Source: Natronorubrum daqingense
GTDB lineage: Archaea > Halobacteriota > Halobacteria > Halobacteriales > Natrialbaceae
NCBI RefSeq assembly: GCF_001971705.1
Contig: NZ_CP019327.1
Coordinates: forward strand, 1 to 64,000
DNA length: 64,000 nt
Direction of reading: 5' to 3'
Shown in pieces: positions 54,220-62,300 of this stretch. Positions within the stretch are counted from its first letter, which is position 1. Every line of letters begins with the position of its first letter. Position numbers and translations under genes: made by a program. Below the pieces are notes generated by a model. That model worked only from the letters and a program-made list of their open reading frames with translations. It ran no database searches and was not told the DNA's origin.

Positions 54220-54253
54220 TCGTTTTCGCAGTCGACTGATCGTTTTCGCCGTC
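54214..54253. repeat. Two tandem 20-bp repeats across the reductase stop codon
   Basis: GACTGATCGTTTTCGCAGTC is followed at once by a copy differing at one base. The first copy contains the TGA stop. A decayed third copy (GAGTGAACGCCTTCG) follows. The TTTT runs could help terminate transcription. Confidence 0.6.
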
Positions 54254-54398
54254 GAGTGAACGCCTTCGTTTTGACTCGTTCAGTTTTCGCTGAGACGGTA
54301 TTCACAGCAACTCACGGAACGGATGAGGCAAATCCTCCGCTTTCTTATACCGACCCGAGAGAGTGTGACTGTGACACTCACGGATTGGTGACTATCGA

Positions 54399-55385
54399 AT
54401 GGGAAAATACTCTCGACTCGAGCGAATCGGACAGTTCACGAGCAAGTACTTCGTCGTCTGGGTAGTGATCGCGTCGGGGTTCGCACTCTACTCGCCGGAG
54501 CCCTTCGTCCCGATCAGCGACTACATCTCGCTCTTTTTGGGCATCATCATGCTCGGAATGGGATTGACGCTCACGCCGGCGGACTTTTTGCGCATCCTCG
54601 AGCGCCCACAGGACGTCCTCGTCGGATCGATGATCCAGTGGATCGCCATGCCGGTGCTCGCCTACGCACTCGTGATCGGTCTCGGATTGCCGTGGGAGAT
54701 CGGCGTCGGACTCATCCTGCTGGGCGCGGCACCCGGCGGAACGGCCTCGAACGTCATGACGTACCTCGGCCGGGGCGACGTCGCGCTCTCGGTGACGATC
54801 ACGTCGGTGACGACCATCGCCGCACCGATCGTCATGCCCGCCTGGGTAGTCCTCCTCGCCGGCGAGTCGGTGACGGTTACGTTCGGCGAGATGGCCCAGG
54901 AGATCGTCTTGATCGTCCTCCTCCCCGTCGTCGGCGGGTTGATCCTTCGGTACCTCCTCGACGAGCACGCGCCGGCCGCCGCGGAGGTCGGGCTGTCGAT
55001 CTTCCCCGCGATCAGCGTGCTCGCGATCGTCGCCATCGTCTCCGGCATCGTCGCCCTCAACGTCGAAGAGATTCTGGCCGCGAGCGCGCTCGTCTTCCTC
55101 GCCGTCATCGTTCACAACGCCCTCGGATTGGGTGCCGGCTACGGCATCACCCGGGCGACCGGGATGAGCGAACCCCGAGCACGCGCCTGCGCGTTCGAAG
55201 TCGGCCTGCAGAACAGCGGTCTCGCCGTCGCGCTGGCGGTCGCCTTCTTCGACCCGATCGCCGCGTTGATTCCGGCCCTATTCAGCGTCTGGCACAACAT
55301 CTCGGGCCCCGCACTCGCGACCCTCTTTACGCATCTCGACGACGAGACGGTTTCGGGGTCCGACTCGACCTCCGCAGCCGACTAA
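54399..55385 (+). CDS. Bile acid:sodium symporter (BASS) family transporter
   Basis: Membrane protein of 328 residues with about ten helices. The crossover-type motifs are visible: LGAAPGGTASNVMTYLGRGDVALS and the later RACAFEVGLQNSGLAVALAV. BASS members take up organic anions such as keto acids or bile acids with sodium; the substrate here is unknown. The C-terminus is a short acidic tail. ATG 54399 begins MGKYSRLERIG. It is preceded by a 179-base gap that holds the tandem repeat. Confidence 0.92.
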   Translation: MGKYSRLERIGQFTSKYFVVWVVIASGFALYSPEPFVPISDYISLFLGIIMLGMGLTLTPADFLRILERPQDVLVGSMIQWIAMPVLAYALVIGLGLPWEIGVGLILLGAAPGGTASNVMTYLGRGDVALSVTITSVTTIAAPIVMPAWVVLLAGESVTVTFGEMAQEIVLIVLLPVVGGLILRYLLDEHAPAAAEVGLSIFPAISVLAIVAIVSGIVALNVEEILAASALVFLAVIVHNALGLGAGYGITRATGMSEPRARACAFEVGLQNSGLAVALAVAFFDPIAALIPALFSVWHNISGPALATLFTHLDDETVSGSDSTSAAD

Positions 55386-55393
55386 TCCGAATC

Positions 55394-55426
55394 ACTTGAC
55401 TTTTCAGTATTCGTATTGCTTTTCCC
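55394..55426 (+). terminator. T-rich tract after the BASS gene
   Basis: The 33 bases following the stop contain runs such as CTTTTC and GCTTTTCCC. Archaeal termination depends on T-rich tracts in the non-template strand, so this is a plausible terminator between this gene and the NUDIX gene. Confidence 0.4.
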
Positions 55427-55487
55427 ATCAAACGCTAACAGTATTGGGGTCAGACTTTTCAACGGGGGTGGTGTGAGTTAGTATACT

Positions 55488-55946
55488 ATGAATACCGTTA
55501 CGTATGTACAGAAAGCGTGTGCATACATCACTCGCCAGACGGGCGAACTCCTGGTCTTCGACGGGCCGGGTCACGACGGCCTCCAGATCCCGAAAGGCAC
55601 GCTCGAGGACGGTGAATCGCCGCGCGAGGCGCTATTTAGAGAGGTTCGCGAGGAGAGCGGCCTCGAGACGCTAAGCGGAACGACACACCTGACGACCGAC
55701 GTCTGGACGCGTCGCGAGTCGCCGCCCAAGCGCTACGTCCGTCATTTCTTTCACTCGACGGTACAGGACTCACGCGATCGCTGGACCCACACGGTAACTG
55801 ACGGCGGCGAAGAAGACGGTGCCGAGTTCGACCTCCGCTGGGTCCAGCCGACGACCACGCAGTCGTTTGCCCTCGATCTCGACGACTACGTGCACCTGCT
55901 GCCGACCGGTGGCCTCCGCGGCGACGTCGCTTCTGCATCCGATTAG
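55488..55946 (+). CDS. NUDIX hydrolase
   Basis: Diphosphohydrolase of 152 residues. The NUDIX box is perfect: G37-x5-E43-x7-R51 E52 V R E55 E56 S G58. These enzymes cut nucleoside diphosphate linked compounds; substrates range from damaged nucleotides to coenzymes. The rest of the sequence (ITRQTGELLVFDGPGHDGLQIPKG) is normal for the fold, and no extra domain is present. It is convergent with the FAU-1-like gene, 11 bases away. Confidence 0.92.
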   Translation: MNTVTYVQKACAYITRQTGELLVFDGPGHDGLQIPKGTLEDGESPREALFREVREESGLETLSGTTHLTTDVWTRRESPPKRYVRHFFHSTVQDSRDRWTHTVTDGGEEDGAEFDLRWVQPTTTQSFALDLDDYVHLLPTGGLRGDVASASD

Positions 55947-55957
55947 CGTTCTTCCGC

Positions 55958-57394
55958 TTACTTCGACAGCGCACGCTCGACGGCTTCGGCGACGCCCATC
56001 GCCTTCGCGGACAACTCCTCGGTGACGTGGCCCTCGTCGACTGCGGCCTCGAGTTCGTCCGCATCGACGATTTCGACCGTCCCGTCTGGCAGGCGAATCA
56101 CGTCGACGTAGAGGTCGACGTAGCGCGCCGCGTCCGGAAACAGTTCGACGGGGGTACAGACGTTCACGTAGGTTCCCTTCGTTGAGCCGTCGTCGGCTTT
56201 GTACGTCGTCGGATACCACCAACGTCCCTCCCGAAACTTCGTGACGGCCACGTCGCCGTCTGCTTTCGCCACGCCGAGGGCGTCGTAGCTGCCGCCCCCG
56301 CGCATCGAGCGCTCGAGCGTAATCGAGCCGTCGCGATCCCAGTCGGTCACCTCGCCTCGACCGAGCGAGAAGCACTGGCCGTCGGGTTTGCCGTGGTGAA
56401 TCTCGAGGCGGTCGCCCGTCGTCGGGCCGAACTGCTCGGAGACGGCGGCGAACGGAAAATCGTCGTCCTCGGATTCGGTGGCGTTATCGAGTTCGGAGAC
56501 GGCCTCCGCGAAGTCGACGGCCGCGCTCGCCGCCCGATCGGCGGCCTTGGTTCGGTGGTGGCCGGGCATCGTCGTCTCGACGTCGCGTCGCAGCGTGTCC
56601 AGTTCGAACCGGGTTTCGCGGCCGAACCAGCACCACGCCGTCCGACGCGGCGACGCGAGCAGTTGTGGTTCGCCAGGGTCGTCGGGTGCGTCCGCGAGTT
56701 CGTCCTCGAGCGTCTCCGCGCGAGTTACAGCCTGCTCGAGGGCGTCCGTCATGCCCTCGAGGTCCGCGTCGACGGCTGGGCGTTGCCAGCGCAGGCCCCA
56801 GCCCGCCGGTACGTCGACCGAGAGCAACTCGGTCATCCCGACGAGTTCCTCGGCTCGCTCACCACGGAGGGCCGCAGAAACGCCGGTTCGGTCCCCCGAG
56901 AGGTAGCAGAGTCCACCCTGCACCTCGAGCGTCGGGACGACTCGCGGGTCGTCGTCGCTCCAGGGCGGCGTCGGCTCGCGGACCTGCACGCGATAGCGGT
57001 TTCCGTCGTCGACGTAGCCGTCCACGTCGTCGTACGTCAGGTAGCCGCGTCGCCCCTCGCCGAGGTCGACCGTCGCGCCGCTGCCGCCGCCAGCCTCGAG
57101 CACCTCGCAGTCGAACACGGTGCCGCGAGCGACGGCGTCCTCCCAGCGGAAGGCATCGAGCGCGAGGGACTCGAGTTCGGCCGCGATTTCGTCGACGTCA
57201 TCGGGGACGCCGGAAACTTCGACGCCCTGTCTGTCTCGTGTCGTCTCGAGGGTCACGTCGGCCGGTTCGGTCGCAAAGTCCGTGTCGAAACGCGCCTGGA
57301 TCGGGTCCGATGCCTGTACCACGTCGAGGCCGTTCTCCTCGATAAGCTGGGTGATGGCCGTGGTGTAGATGCCACGGACTCGCGCGCTCGTCAT
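55958..57394 (-). CDS. FAU-1-like ribonuclease with DUF402 domain
   Basis: Soluble protein of 478 residues. The N-terminus MTSARVRGIYTTAITQLIEENGLDVVQASDPIQ and the S1-like segment VFDCEVLEAGGGSGATVDLGEGRRGYLTY (about 90-140) match the archaeal FAU-1 family, which binds AU-rich RNA and has ribonuclease activity. The C-terminal DUF402 domain includes the stretches WYPTTYKADDGSTKGTYVNVCTPVE and ARYVDLYVDVIRLPDGTVEIVDADELEAA. It may take part in RNA processing. The next gene upstream on the same strand starts 68 bases from its start. Confidence 0.9.
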   Translation of the reverse strand: MTSARVRGIYTTAITQLIEENGLDVVQASDPIQARFDTDFATEPADVTLETTRDRQGVEVSGVPDDVDEIAAELESLALDAFRWEDAVARGTVFDCEVLEAGGGSGATVDLGEGRRGYLTYDDVDGYVDDGNRYRVQVREPTPPWSDDDPRVVPTLEVQGGLCYLSGDRTGVSAALRGERAEELVGMTELLSVDVPAGWGLRWQRPAVDADLEGMTDALEQAVTRAETLEDELADAPDDPGEPQLLASPRRTAWCWFGRETRFELDTLRRDVETTMPGHHRTKAADRAASAAVDFAEAVSELDNATESEDDDFPFAAVSEQFGPTTGDRLEIHHGKPDGQCFSLGRGEVTDWDRDGSITLERSMRGGGSYDALGVAKADGDVAVTKFREGRWWYPTTYKADDGSTKGTYVNVCTPVELFPDAARYVDLYVDVIRLPDGTVEIVDADELEAAVDEGHVTEELSAKAMGVAEAVERALSK

Positions 57395-57461
57395 TAGAAT
57401 CCCCCCGTCGTCCGCAGTAGGTCGCGTCCTGTGTCACGTCTGAGCGTTCCACGCACGTCGA

Positions 57462-57839
57462 TCACCGCAACGTCTCGCGGTCGGGGGCGAACCGAACGCG
57501 GTCGTTGATCGTCGGCCCGAGCGTCAGTTCGACGGAGTCGTCGGGCAAGAGCCGTCCGTTCTCGACGTACGCGCCCCACGTATCGAATCGGAGCCAGCCG
57601 CGCATCTCGTCGGCGTGAGTCATTAGGTCCAGGTGCTCGACCGCGTGTTCGGGGAACTCGGCGCTCGAGTGAGCCATATCCATATCAGAGTAGACGGTGT
57701 CGTACTCGTCGAAGAAGTCCTCGAGCGCCCGCGCGTCCGCTTCGACGGCCTCGACGACGGCTTCTGAGGCGGCTCGAAGGTCGTCGGTCTCGAGACCGAC
57801 CTCCCGCAGCGCCTGCTGGGTTCGCTGATCGAAGTGCAT
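57462..57839 (-). CDS. Conserved haloarchaeal protein of unknown function
   Basis: Soluble acidic protein of 125 residues: a helical first half (ALREVGLETDDLRAASEAVVEAVEADARALEDFF) and a beta second half (MRGWLRFDTWGAYVENGRLLPDD, VELTLGPTINDRVRFAP). The sequence looks well conserved in style but I know no function. It lies 67 bases upstream of the FAU-1-like gene on the same strand, so it could be co-transcribed. ATG 57839 begins MHFDQRTQQ; the 11-codon extension is doubtful. Confidence 0.72.
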   Translation of the reverse strand: MHFDQRTQQALREVGLETDDLRAASEAVVEAVEADARALEDFFDEYDTVYSDMDMAHSSAEFPEHAVEHLDLMTHADEMRGWLRFDTWGAYVENGRLLPDDSVELTLGPTINDRVRFAPDRETLR

Positions 57840-58173
57840 ACTCGTCGGTTGGTGAGGGAGGCCTTTGTGCATTCCGAGTGCGCGCTAGGTGCTGCGAGCA
57901 CCGACTCGAGTGTGTAAACGAGTTTTAGAATACGTGAACGTCTCTTCAAATGAATTAACGGCGTTCGTTATGCTCGAATGTACTATCGATACCTGGATAC
58001 ACCTGTTTTTCTTGGACTTCAACCCCTCGATCGCAAACGGAATGTAGAATTCGAAGCGAGTGTCGATTATGTATTCTCCAACAAACAAGTTTTTTAGAAT
58101 TTCACGAAATGTTACTGATTTCGTTCACAATTCGATTACTACATATGTCCTTGAGTGTCTGTGTAGATTGTAG
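57840..58173. other. AT-rich intergenic region with two hairpins
   Basis: 334 bases. A GC-rich hairpin GGTGCT/AGCACC at 57888-57902 is followed by AT-rich DNA and a second hairpin ACGAAAT/ATTTCGT at 58104-58124 with a 7-base loop, about 50 bases before the next gene. No gene is supported. Confidence 0.5.
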
Positions 58174-58671
58174 ATGGGATTGAAACAGACGCGGCGGAAG
58201 GTAATCGCAATGGGTGGCATCGGGATCGGTGCAGCACTCGCGGGTTGTACAGGGAGTGCAGACGATGATGACGAAGAATATCAGGGTGGCGGCGACGACG
58301 GGGACGACGACGGGAACGATAACGGGGACGACCTTCCCGACGAAGATGAAGTCGAAGACCGTGAGGAAGGTGAGGACTATCTCGAGTTCGGAGATCTCTC
58401 GATTACCGAGCACGACTTAGTTGTTGAAGAAGGCGAGTTCCGTGATGAGGTGTACGTCGAGGGAGTTGTCGAGAACGGCGACGACGAAATGTTCGATTAC
58501 GTCGAGGTCAGTGTTCGCGTGTACGATGCGGACGGACACCAACTCGACCGATACATGACCAACACGCAGGATCTCGACCCCGATCAGACGTGGGCGTTCG
58601 AAGTCACTATCATGGAAGATGCCGAAGACGTCGACGACTTCGATATCGCTGTCAGCGGCTCCCAGCACTGA
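58174..58671 (+). CDS. Secreted lipoprotein with FxLYD-like domain
   Basis: Protein of 165 residues. The signal MGLKQTRRKVIAMGGIGIGA leads to a lipobox Cys25 (ALAGC). An Asp/Gly linker of about 45 residues follows. The mature domain of about 90 residues holds VYVEGVVENGDDEMFDYVEVSVRVYDADGHQLDRYMTNTQDLDPDQTWAFEV, the pattern of FxLYD domains (small beta-sandwich extracellular modules of uncertain role). Base composition is a little less GC-rich than the core genes. It stands alone. Confidence 0.82.
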   Translation: MGLKQTRRKVIAMGGIGIGAALAGCTGSADDDDEEYQGGGDDGDDDGNDNGDDLPDEDEVEDREEGEDYLEFGDLSITEHDLVVEEGEFRDEVYVEGVVENGDDEMFDYVEVSVRVYDADGHQLDRYMTNTQDLDPDQTWAFEVTIMEDAEDVDDFDIAVSGSQH

Positions 58672-59016
58672 GATCGGTCGTCATCGCGGATTATTTTGAA
58701 GAGAATCGAGAGACGTTGTCGGCTTACTCTGTGTGCTGTTCGATGGACGGGAGACAGTACTAAGCGTACGGCTACGGGTGGTGCTGGGAAGTCGTCTTTC
58801 ACGCGTACCCTCTCGCCGTCGCGACCGACGTCCGTTTGGGACCTCCGCCAGTCTAACCGCTATCAATATACGAGCATGAAATGATCACTCGAGACCGGTT
58901 TCGCCCAGTACTCGTCGATTGTTGCCGTTCGATCGCGTCGAACAGTGGGCAACGAATCGACAGGTCCGGAGGATGACCGCCGAACGCTTACCAGCGCGTC
59001 TCTCGTAGACGGTCCC
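58672..59016. other. Intergenic region without supported gene
   Basis: 345 bases. Open frames are short and unbiased. A TATA-like CGCTTACC near 58986 sits about 30 bases before the PrsW-type ATG. An alternative GTG start for that gene exists at 58945. I see no RNA gene. Confidence 0.45.
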
Positions 59017-60024
59017 ATGGACCGACAGCAGGACCCGATCGAGCGAGCCGACGAGCACTCGAGGGACCTCTACGACGTTTCGACGTGGGAACCTCGCTCG
59101 CGACTCGATCGATTTTCGTGTACCGTCTTCGATGTCCTCAATTACGGCTACCAGACGGTTCTCCTCGTCGTTGCACTCGCGATCACGCTCCTCTTACTCG
59201 TCCAGCCAGCCGTTTTGGTGCTCGAGGATCCGTCACTCGCCGTTTTCTTCGGACTCTCGGTCGTTCCCGCAGGCCTCCTCGCGGCGTTCATCTGGTACAC
59301 GGACATCACGACGAACGAACCCTTGAGCCTCCTCGTCGCCACGTTCGTGCTCGCCGTCCTGTTCGCGACGTTCGCGGCCGTCGTGAACTCGGCGGTCGGA
59401 CCCGTGTTGCAGTCGATTCCCCTGATCGGCACGGTGCTCTTTTTCTACCTCATCGTCGGTCCGGTCGAGGAGACCGTCAAACTCCTCGCAGTGCGCTTTT
59501 TCGCGTATCGCAGCGACACCTTCGACGCGGTGATCGACGGGGCCGTTTACGGCGCGGTCGCCGGTCTCGGCTTCGCCGCCATCGAGAACGCGATCTACAT
59601 CTCCGGTGAGGTCGCCGCGGCAGACGTCGGGACGATCACCGCGGCGAGCGGAATCGCGACCGTTCGCGCGCTCGTCGGCCCCGGGCACGTCATCTACTCC
59701 GCGATCGCGGGCTACTACCTCGGACTCGCGAAGTTCAACCCCGACAACGCGGGTCCGCTCGTCGTGAAGGGGCTGCTCATCGCCGCGTTCGTCCACGGGA
59801 CGTACAACGTCACGGTCGGCATCGTCCCCGAACTGGTCGCGACGCTCTACGCGGTTCCCTACGGCCTCGCGTTCGTGGGCTACGTGATCGTCTTCGACCT
59901 CGCGGTCGGCTACTACCTCTACCGGAAGATCGTTCGCTACCGCCGGACCTACCGAACCGTCAGAGACGACACTGGTGACGTTCCCGATCCAGAACTCACG
60001 GAATTCGATCCGCCACAGCGATAA
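59017..60024 (+). CDS. PrsW family intramembrane metalloprotease
   Basis: Membrane protein of 335 residues with about eight helices. The EExxK motif is GPVEETVKLLAVRFF (Glu near 151-152), with further conserved points in GAVYGAVAGLGFAAIENAIYI, the His of GPGHVIYSAIAGYYLG and the His of AAFVHGTYNV. PrsW proteases cut membrane-bound regulators such as anti-sigma factors in bacteria; the archaeal target is unknown. ATG 59017 is chosen; a GTG at 58945 would add 24 residues. The C-terminus is acidic. Confidence 0.9.
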   Translation: MDRQQDPIERADEHSRDLYDVSTWEPRSRLDRFSCTVFDVLNYGYQTVLLVVALAITLLLLVQPAVLVLEDPSLAVFFGLSVVPAGLLAAFIWYTDITTNEPLSLLVATFVLAVLFATFAAVVNSAVGPVLQSIPLIGTVLFFYLIVGPVEETVKLLAVRFFAYRSDTFDAVIDGAVYGAVAGLGFAAIENAIYISGEVAAADVGTITAASGIATVRALVGPGHVIYSAIAGYYLGLAKFNPDNAGPLVVKGLLIAAFVHGTYNVTVGIVPELVATLYAVPYGLAFVGYVIVFDLAVGYYLYRKIVRYRRTYRTVRDDTGDVPDPELTEFDPPQR

Positions 60025-60110
60025 TGCGGATGATTTTCACGCTCGAGTGACCATTTCGGTCACCGACTGCAACGAAGTTTATTTCCCGAGTGGACGTCTA
60101 CGATGTTGTG

Positions 60111-60461
60111 ATGGTTGCACTCATCGGATCACTCGTCGCGTTCGTCGTCGCATTGCTCGTCGGCGGACTCGCGATCTACTTCGGCGCATCGGTGATCGCC
60201 GGTGTCGACGACTACTCACACGCGGTCGTGACGGCGCTCGTGGGCGCGATCGCGTGGGCGCTCGTGGCCTGGATTCCGCTGATCGGGCCGCTCATCGCGC
60301 TCGTGGCCTGGATCTGGGTCATCAACTGGCGCTACCCCGGCGGGTGGATGAACGCTGCCCTCATCGGCCTCGCCGCGTGGCTATCCGCACTGTTGATCCT
60401 CTTCCTCGTGAACGCGGCCCCCGGGATTCAGATCGACGCGTTCGGCGTGCCGGGCGTCTGA
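60111..60461 (+). CDS. Small membrane protein of unknown function
   Basis: Membrane protein of 116 residues with four hydrophobic segments: LIGSLVAFVVALLVGGLAIYFGAS, HAVVTALVGAIAWALVAWIPLIG, IALVAWIWVINWRY, and AALIGLAAWLSALLILFLVN. The Trp-rich middle (WALVAWIPLIGPLIALVAWIW) is notable. ATG 60111 is preferred; GTG 60090 adds seven residues. It is parallel to the PrsW gene with an 86-base gap. Confidence 0.72.
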   Translation: MVALIGSLVAFVVALLVGGLAIYFGASVIAGVDDYSHAVVTALVGAIAWALVAWIPLIGPLIALVAWIWVINWRYPGGWMNAALIGLAAWLSALLILFLVNAAPGIQIDAFGVPGV

Positions 60462-60610
60462 TCACGCGGCCCGTTCGCTCTGTTCGCTGTCTTTTTCGAC
60501 CGTATTCGCTCAGTCGCGTTCGTTCCGTTCACTCGGCCGTTCGTCCGCCTCTCGAGTCGATTTCACGAATACAACAGTAGATATAAGTCACAATACGACA
60601 ACATTTAGAA

Positions 60611-60720
60611 CGGAAGTCACACTCCAGCAAGCCGCGGGGGCGTACGTCTGAACTGCCCCGGGTGGTAGAGTCACCCGAGACGTGGCTTCCATCCCAGATC
60701 GGGATCTGAACGAAGCCATG
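60611..60720 (+). ncRNA. Multi-hairpin element, possible solo IS200/IS605 right end / omega-RNA relic
   Basis: Three adjacent stems lie in 110 bases: CGGGGGC/GCCCCG (60635-60660, one bulge), CGGGTG/CACCCG with a 7-base loop (60659-60677) and a long stem CGTGGCTTC/GAAGCCATG (60681-60720) that encloses ATCCC/GGGAT. An alternative outer stem ACGTCT/AGACGT (60644-60683) is also possible. An open frame passes through all of it and ends in TGA at 60707-60709. This layout resembles, from memory, the RNA-coding right ends of haloarchaeal TnpB elements, whose tnpB 3' end overlaps such RNA. No tnpB or tnpA gene is present. The flanks of 60462-60845 hold no other gene. Confidence 0.42.
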
Positions 60721-60801
60721 ATTACATTACTAACACGACGATATAAACGTCCCGAACAGCAACCGAATCACACTCCTCGAGAAGTGATTTTGTCGCGACT
60801 G

Positions 60802-60849
60802 ATGGAGCCCCAACCGACCCGCCCTCGAGTGTTGGAGTGGTCGATGTGA
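60802..60849 (+). CDS. Possible 15-residue upstream ORF overlapping the zinc-ribbon start
   Basis: ATG 60802 opens MEPQPTRPRVLEWSM and its TGA overlaps the GTG start of the next gene as GTGA. Coding status is unproved; it may serve coupling or be chance. Confidence 0.25.
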   Translation: MEPQPTRPRVLEWSM

Positions 60850-61067
60850 GCGACGACTCGAGCGGGAACGACGAGGGTGAAGCCACAGACGACCCGCTGC
60901 GTGAGTACGAGGCGTACAGCTATCGGGACGAGAACGGCATGAAACGCTGGACGCATTGCCCGAAATGCCACCGCACGGTGATGGTCGTCGCCCTCGTCGA
61001 ACCCTCCGCCGCACAGGTTGCCCCCTGTGGCTGCCGACTCCCACCGGAGGTCATGAAAAGGCGGTAG
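60846..61067 (+). CDS. Small zinc-ribbon-like protein
   Basis: Acidic protein of 73 residues from GTG 60846 (MSDDSSGNDEGEATDD). The core has CPKCHRTVMVVALVEPSAAQVAPCGC, two Cys pairs fit for one zinc ion. The end is basic (PPEVMKRR). Haloarchaea have many such small zinc-finger proteins, usually of unknown role. GTG 60837 is an alternative start. It lies downstream of the multi-hairpin element. Confidence 0.75.
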   Translation: MSDDSSGNDEGEATDDPLREYEAYSYRDENGMKRWTHCPKCHRTVMVVALVEPSAAQVAPCGCRLPPEVMKRR

Positions 61068-61132
61068 CGACCGGCGGATTCTCGACTCGCCCGACCCAAA
61101 GAATTATGTTACTTTCCCGACGCTCGACAGGT

Positions 61133-61258
61133 ATGGGAACGATCCTCTTACTGATCGTCTTCGGATTCATCGCGCTCGCGTTCGTGACGTACGCGGCCGT
61201 CATCGCCGCGCTCAGGAACTTTTTCGGCGGTGAAAGCTGGGAGGACGTGAACGCGTAA
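61133..61258 (+). CDS. Very small single-helix membrane protein
   Basis: Protein of 41 residues: MGTILLLIVFGFIALAFVTYA, then AVIAALRNFFGGESWEDVNA. One hydrophobic helix followed by a charged end suggests an anchored accessory protein. An in-frame ATG at 61106 would add nine residues. Too short for family assignment by eye, but the composition is protein-like. Confidence 0.6.
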   Translation: MGTILLLIVFGFIALAFVTYAAVIAALRNFFGGESWEDVNA

Positions 61259-61399
61259 CTCGAGGTAGCACGTCTCGACTGCCGTAATTCAGTTCTGGCG
61301 TATCCGAACCTGTCCGCGGTCAGTACCGGCTAGTAGGACGAATGCTGTATTGGATAATTTCAGTGAAACTGAATTGAGTAACTCGGAAACTACGTGTGC

Positions 61400-62158
61400 T
61401 TACTGATCGATGACTCGTTCTTGTTCAGAGAGGATGTTTGCGTGTTCGTCACGCGCTTCATTGTGCGCTCCAACGTCCCCTTCGTCTCGGTCTGCGAGTT
61501 CCTGTAATCGATCTTCTTTCCCATAGAGGGTCACGGTATCTTCCGGTTGAATCTCTGTATCGGGACCGGGGGCACCAATATAGTCCTCGTTTCGCTCGAT
61601 CCCGAGCAGGATCACCCCTTCGTCAGAGAGATTCAATTCTCTGGCTGTATCATTTGCCAACCATTCGTCTTCGTTGATCTCAACTTCGGCGACGCGATAT
61701 TCACTCTGAAGACCGAGTACCTGCGTGTAATCTTGGATGGTAAGGTCAGTCGTATGGTCAAGTGCCCCTTCGATAACTGGCGTCAATGCTCGATTCAATA
61801 GTTGGCTCCGAGCGAGAAGGATAATTCCAACAACGCCACCGATAACGTAGATGAGGGTAAGGATGTTTTCGCCCTCAGCGTTGATGAACGACAGAAGGAG
61901 CGACGCGAGCGCACTCACAACTCCGACACTTCCAAGTCGGATAAGCCAGATGACAATGGTTCGTCTGCTTGGCTCCGAGACCGTAAACTCTGCCTCTTCG
62001 GTCGTGTACCCTGCTCCCGAAAATGCCGATGCCGCCTGAAATGTGGCCACGTCCGGTGAGAGACCAGTCATTCGAAGTGCAATCGCTCCGATCCGGATCA
62101 CGAGTAGTGCGAGGGCAAAGATGATGAAAACGGACAGGATTTGATTGGTCGCTACCAT
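61400..62158 (-). CDS. Membrane protein with TrkA-C (RCK_C) domain
   Basis: Protein of 252 residues. The N-terminal part has about four helices (ILSVFIIFALALLVIRIGAIAL; TIVIWLIRLGSVGVVSALASLLL; ILTLIYVIGGVVGIILLA). Between the first two lies FQAASAFSGAGYTTEEAEF, which resembles the pore loop of Trk/Ktr potassium transporters. The C-terminal domain (YRVAEVEINEDEWLANDTARELNLSDEGVILLGIERNEDYIG to VTLYGKEDRL) is a TrkA-C ligand-binding domain. A role in potassium or ion handling is likely but not shown. ATG 62158 or 62206 may start it; the gene is less GC-rich than the average. Confidence 0.82.
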   Translation of the reverse strand: MVATNQILSVFIIFALALLVIRIGAIALRMTGLSPDVATFQAASAFSGAGYTTEEAEFTVSEPSRRTIVIWLIRLGSVGVVSALASLLLSFINAEGENILTLIYVIGGVVGIILLARSQLLNRALTPVIEGALDHTTDLTIQDYTQVLGLQSEYRVAEVEINEDEWLANDTARELNLSDEGVILLGIERNEDYIGAPGPDTEIQPEDTVTLYGKEDRLQELADRDEGDVGAHNEARDEHANILSEQERVIDQ

Positions 62159-62300
62159 GAGATGGCGTCCTACAGAGCGCTGTAAAAAGACGTAGTCTTC
62201 ATTCAACGGGATTGCGATATGAGCAGCCTCTACTGAACGTCTTTTTCACGCTCACTTCGAATAACAAAGCTGTCCTACCAACTGCTATATCGACACCCTA

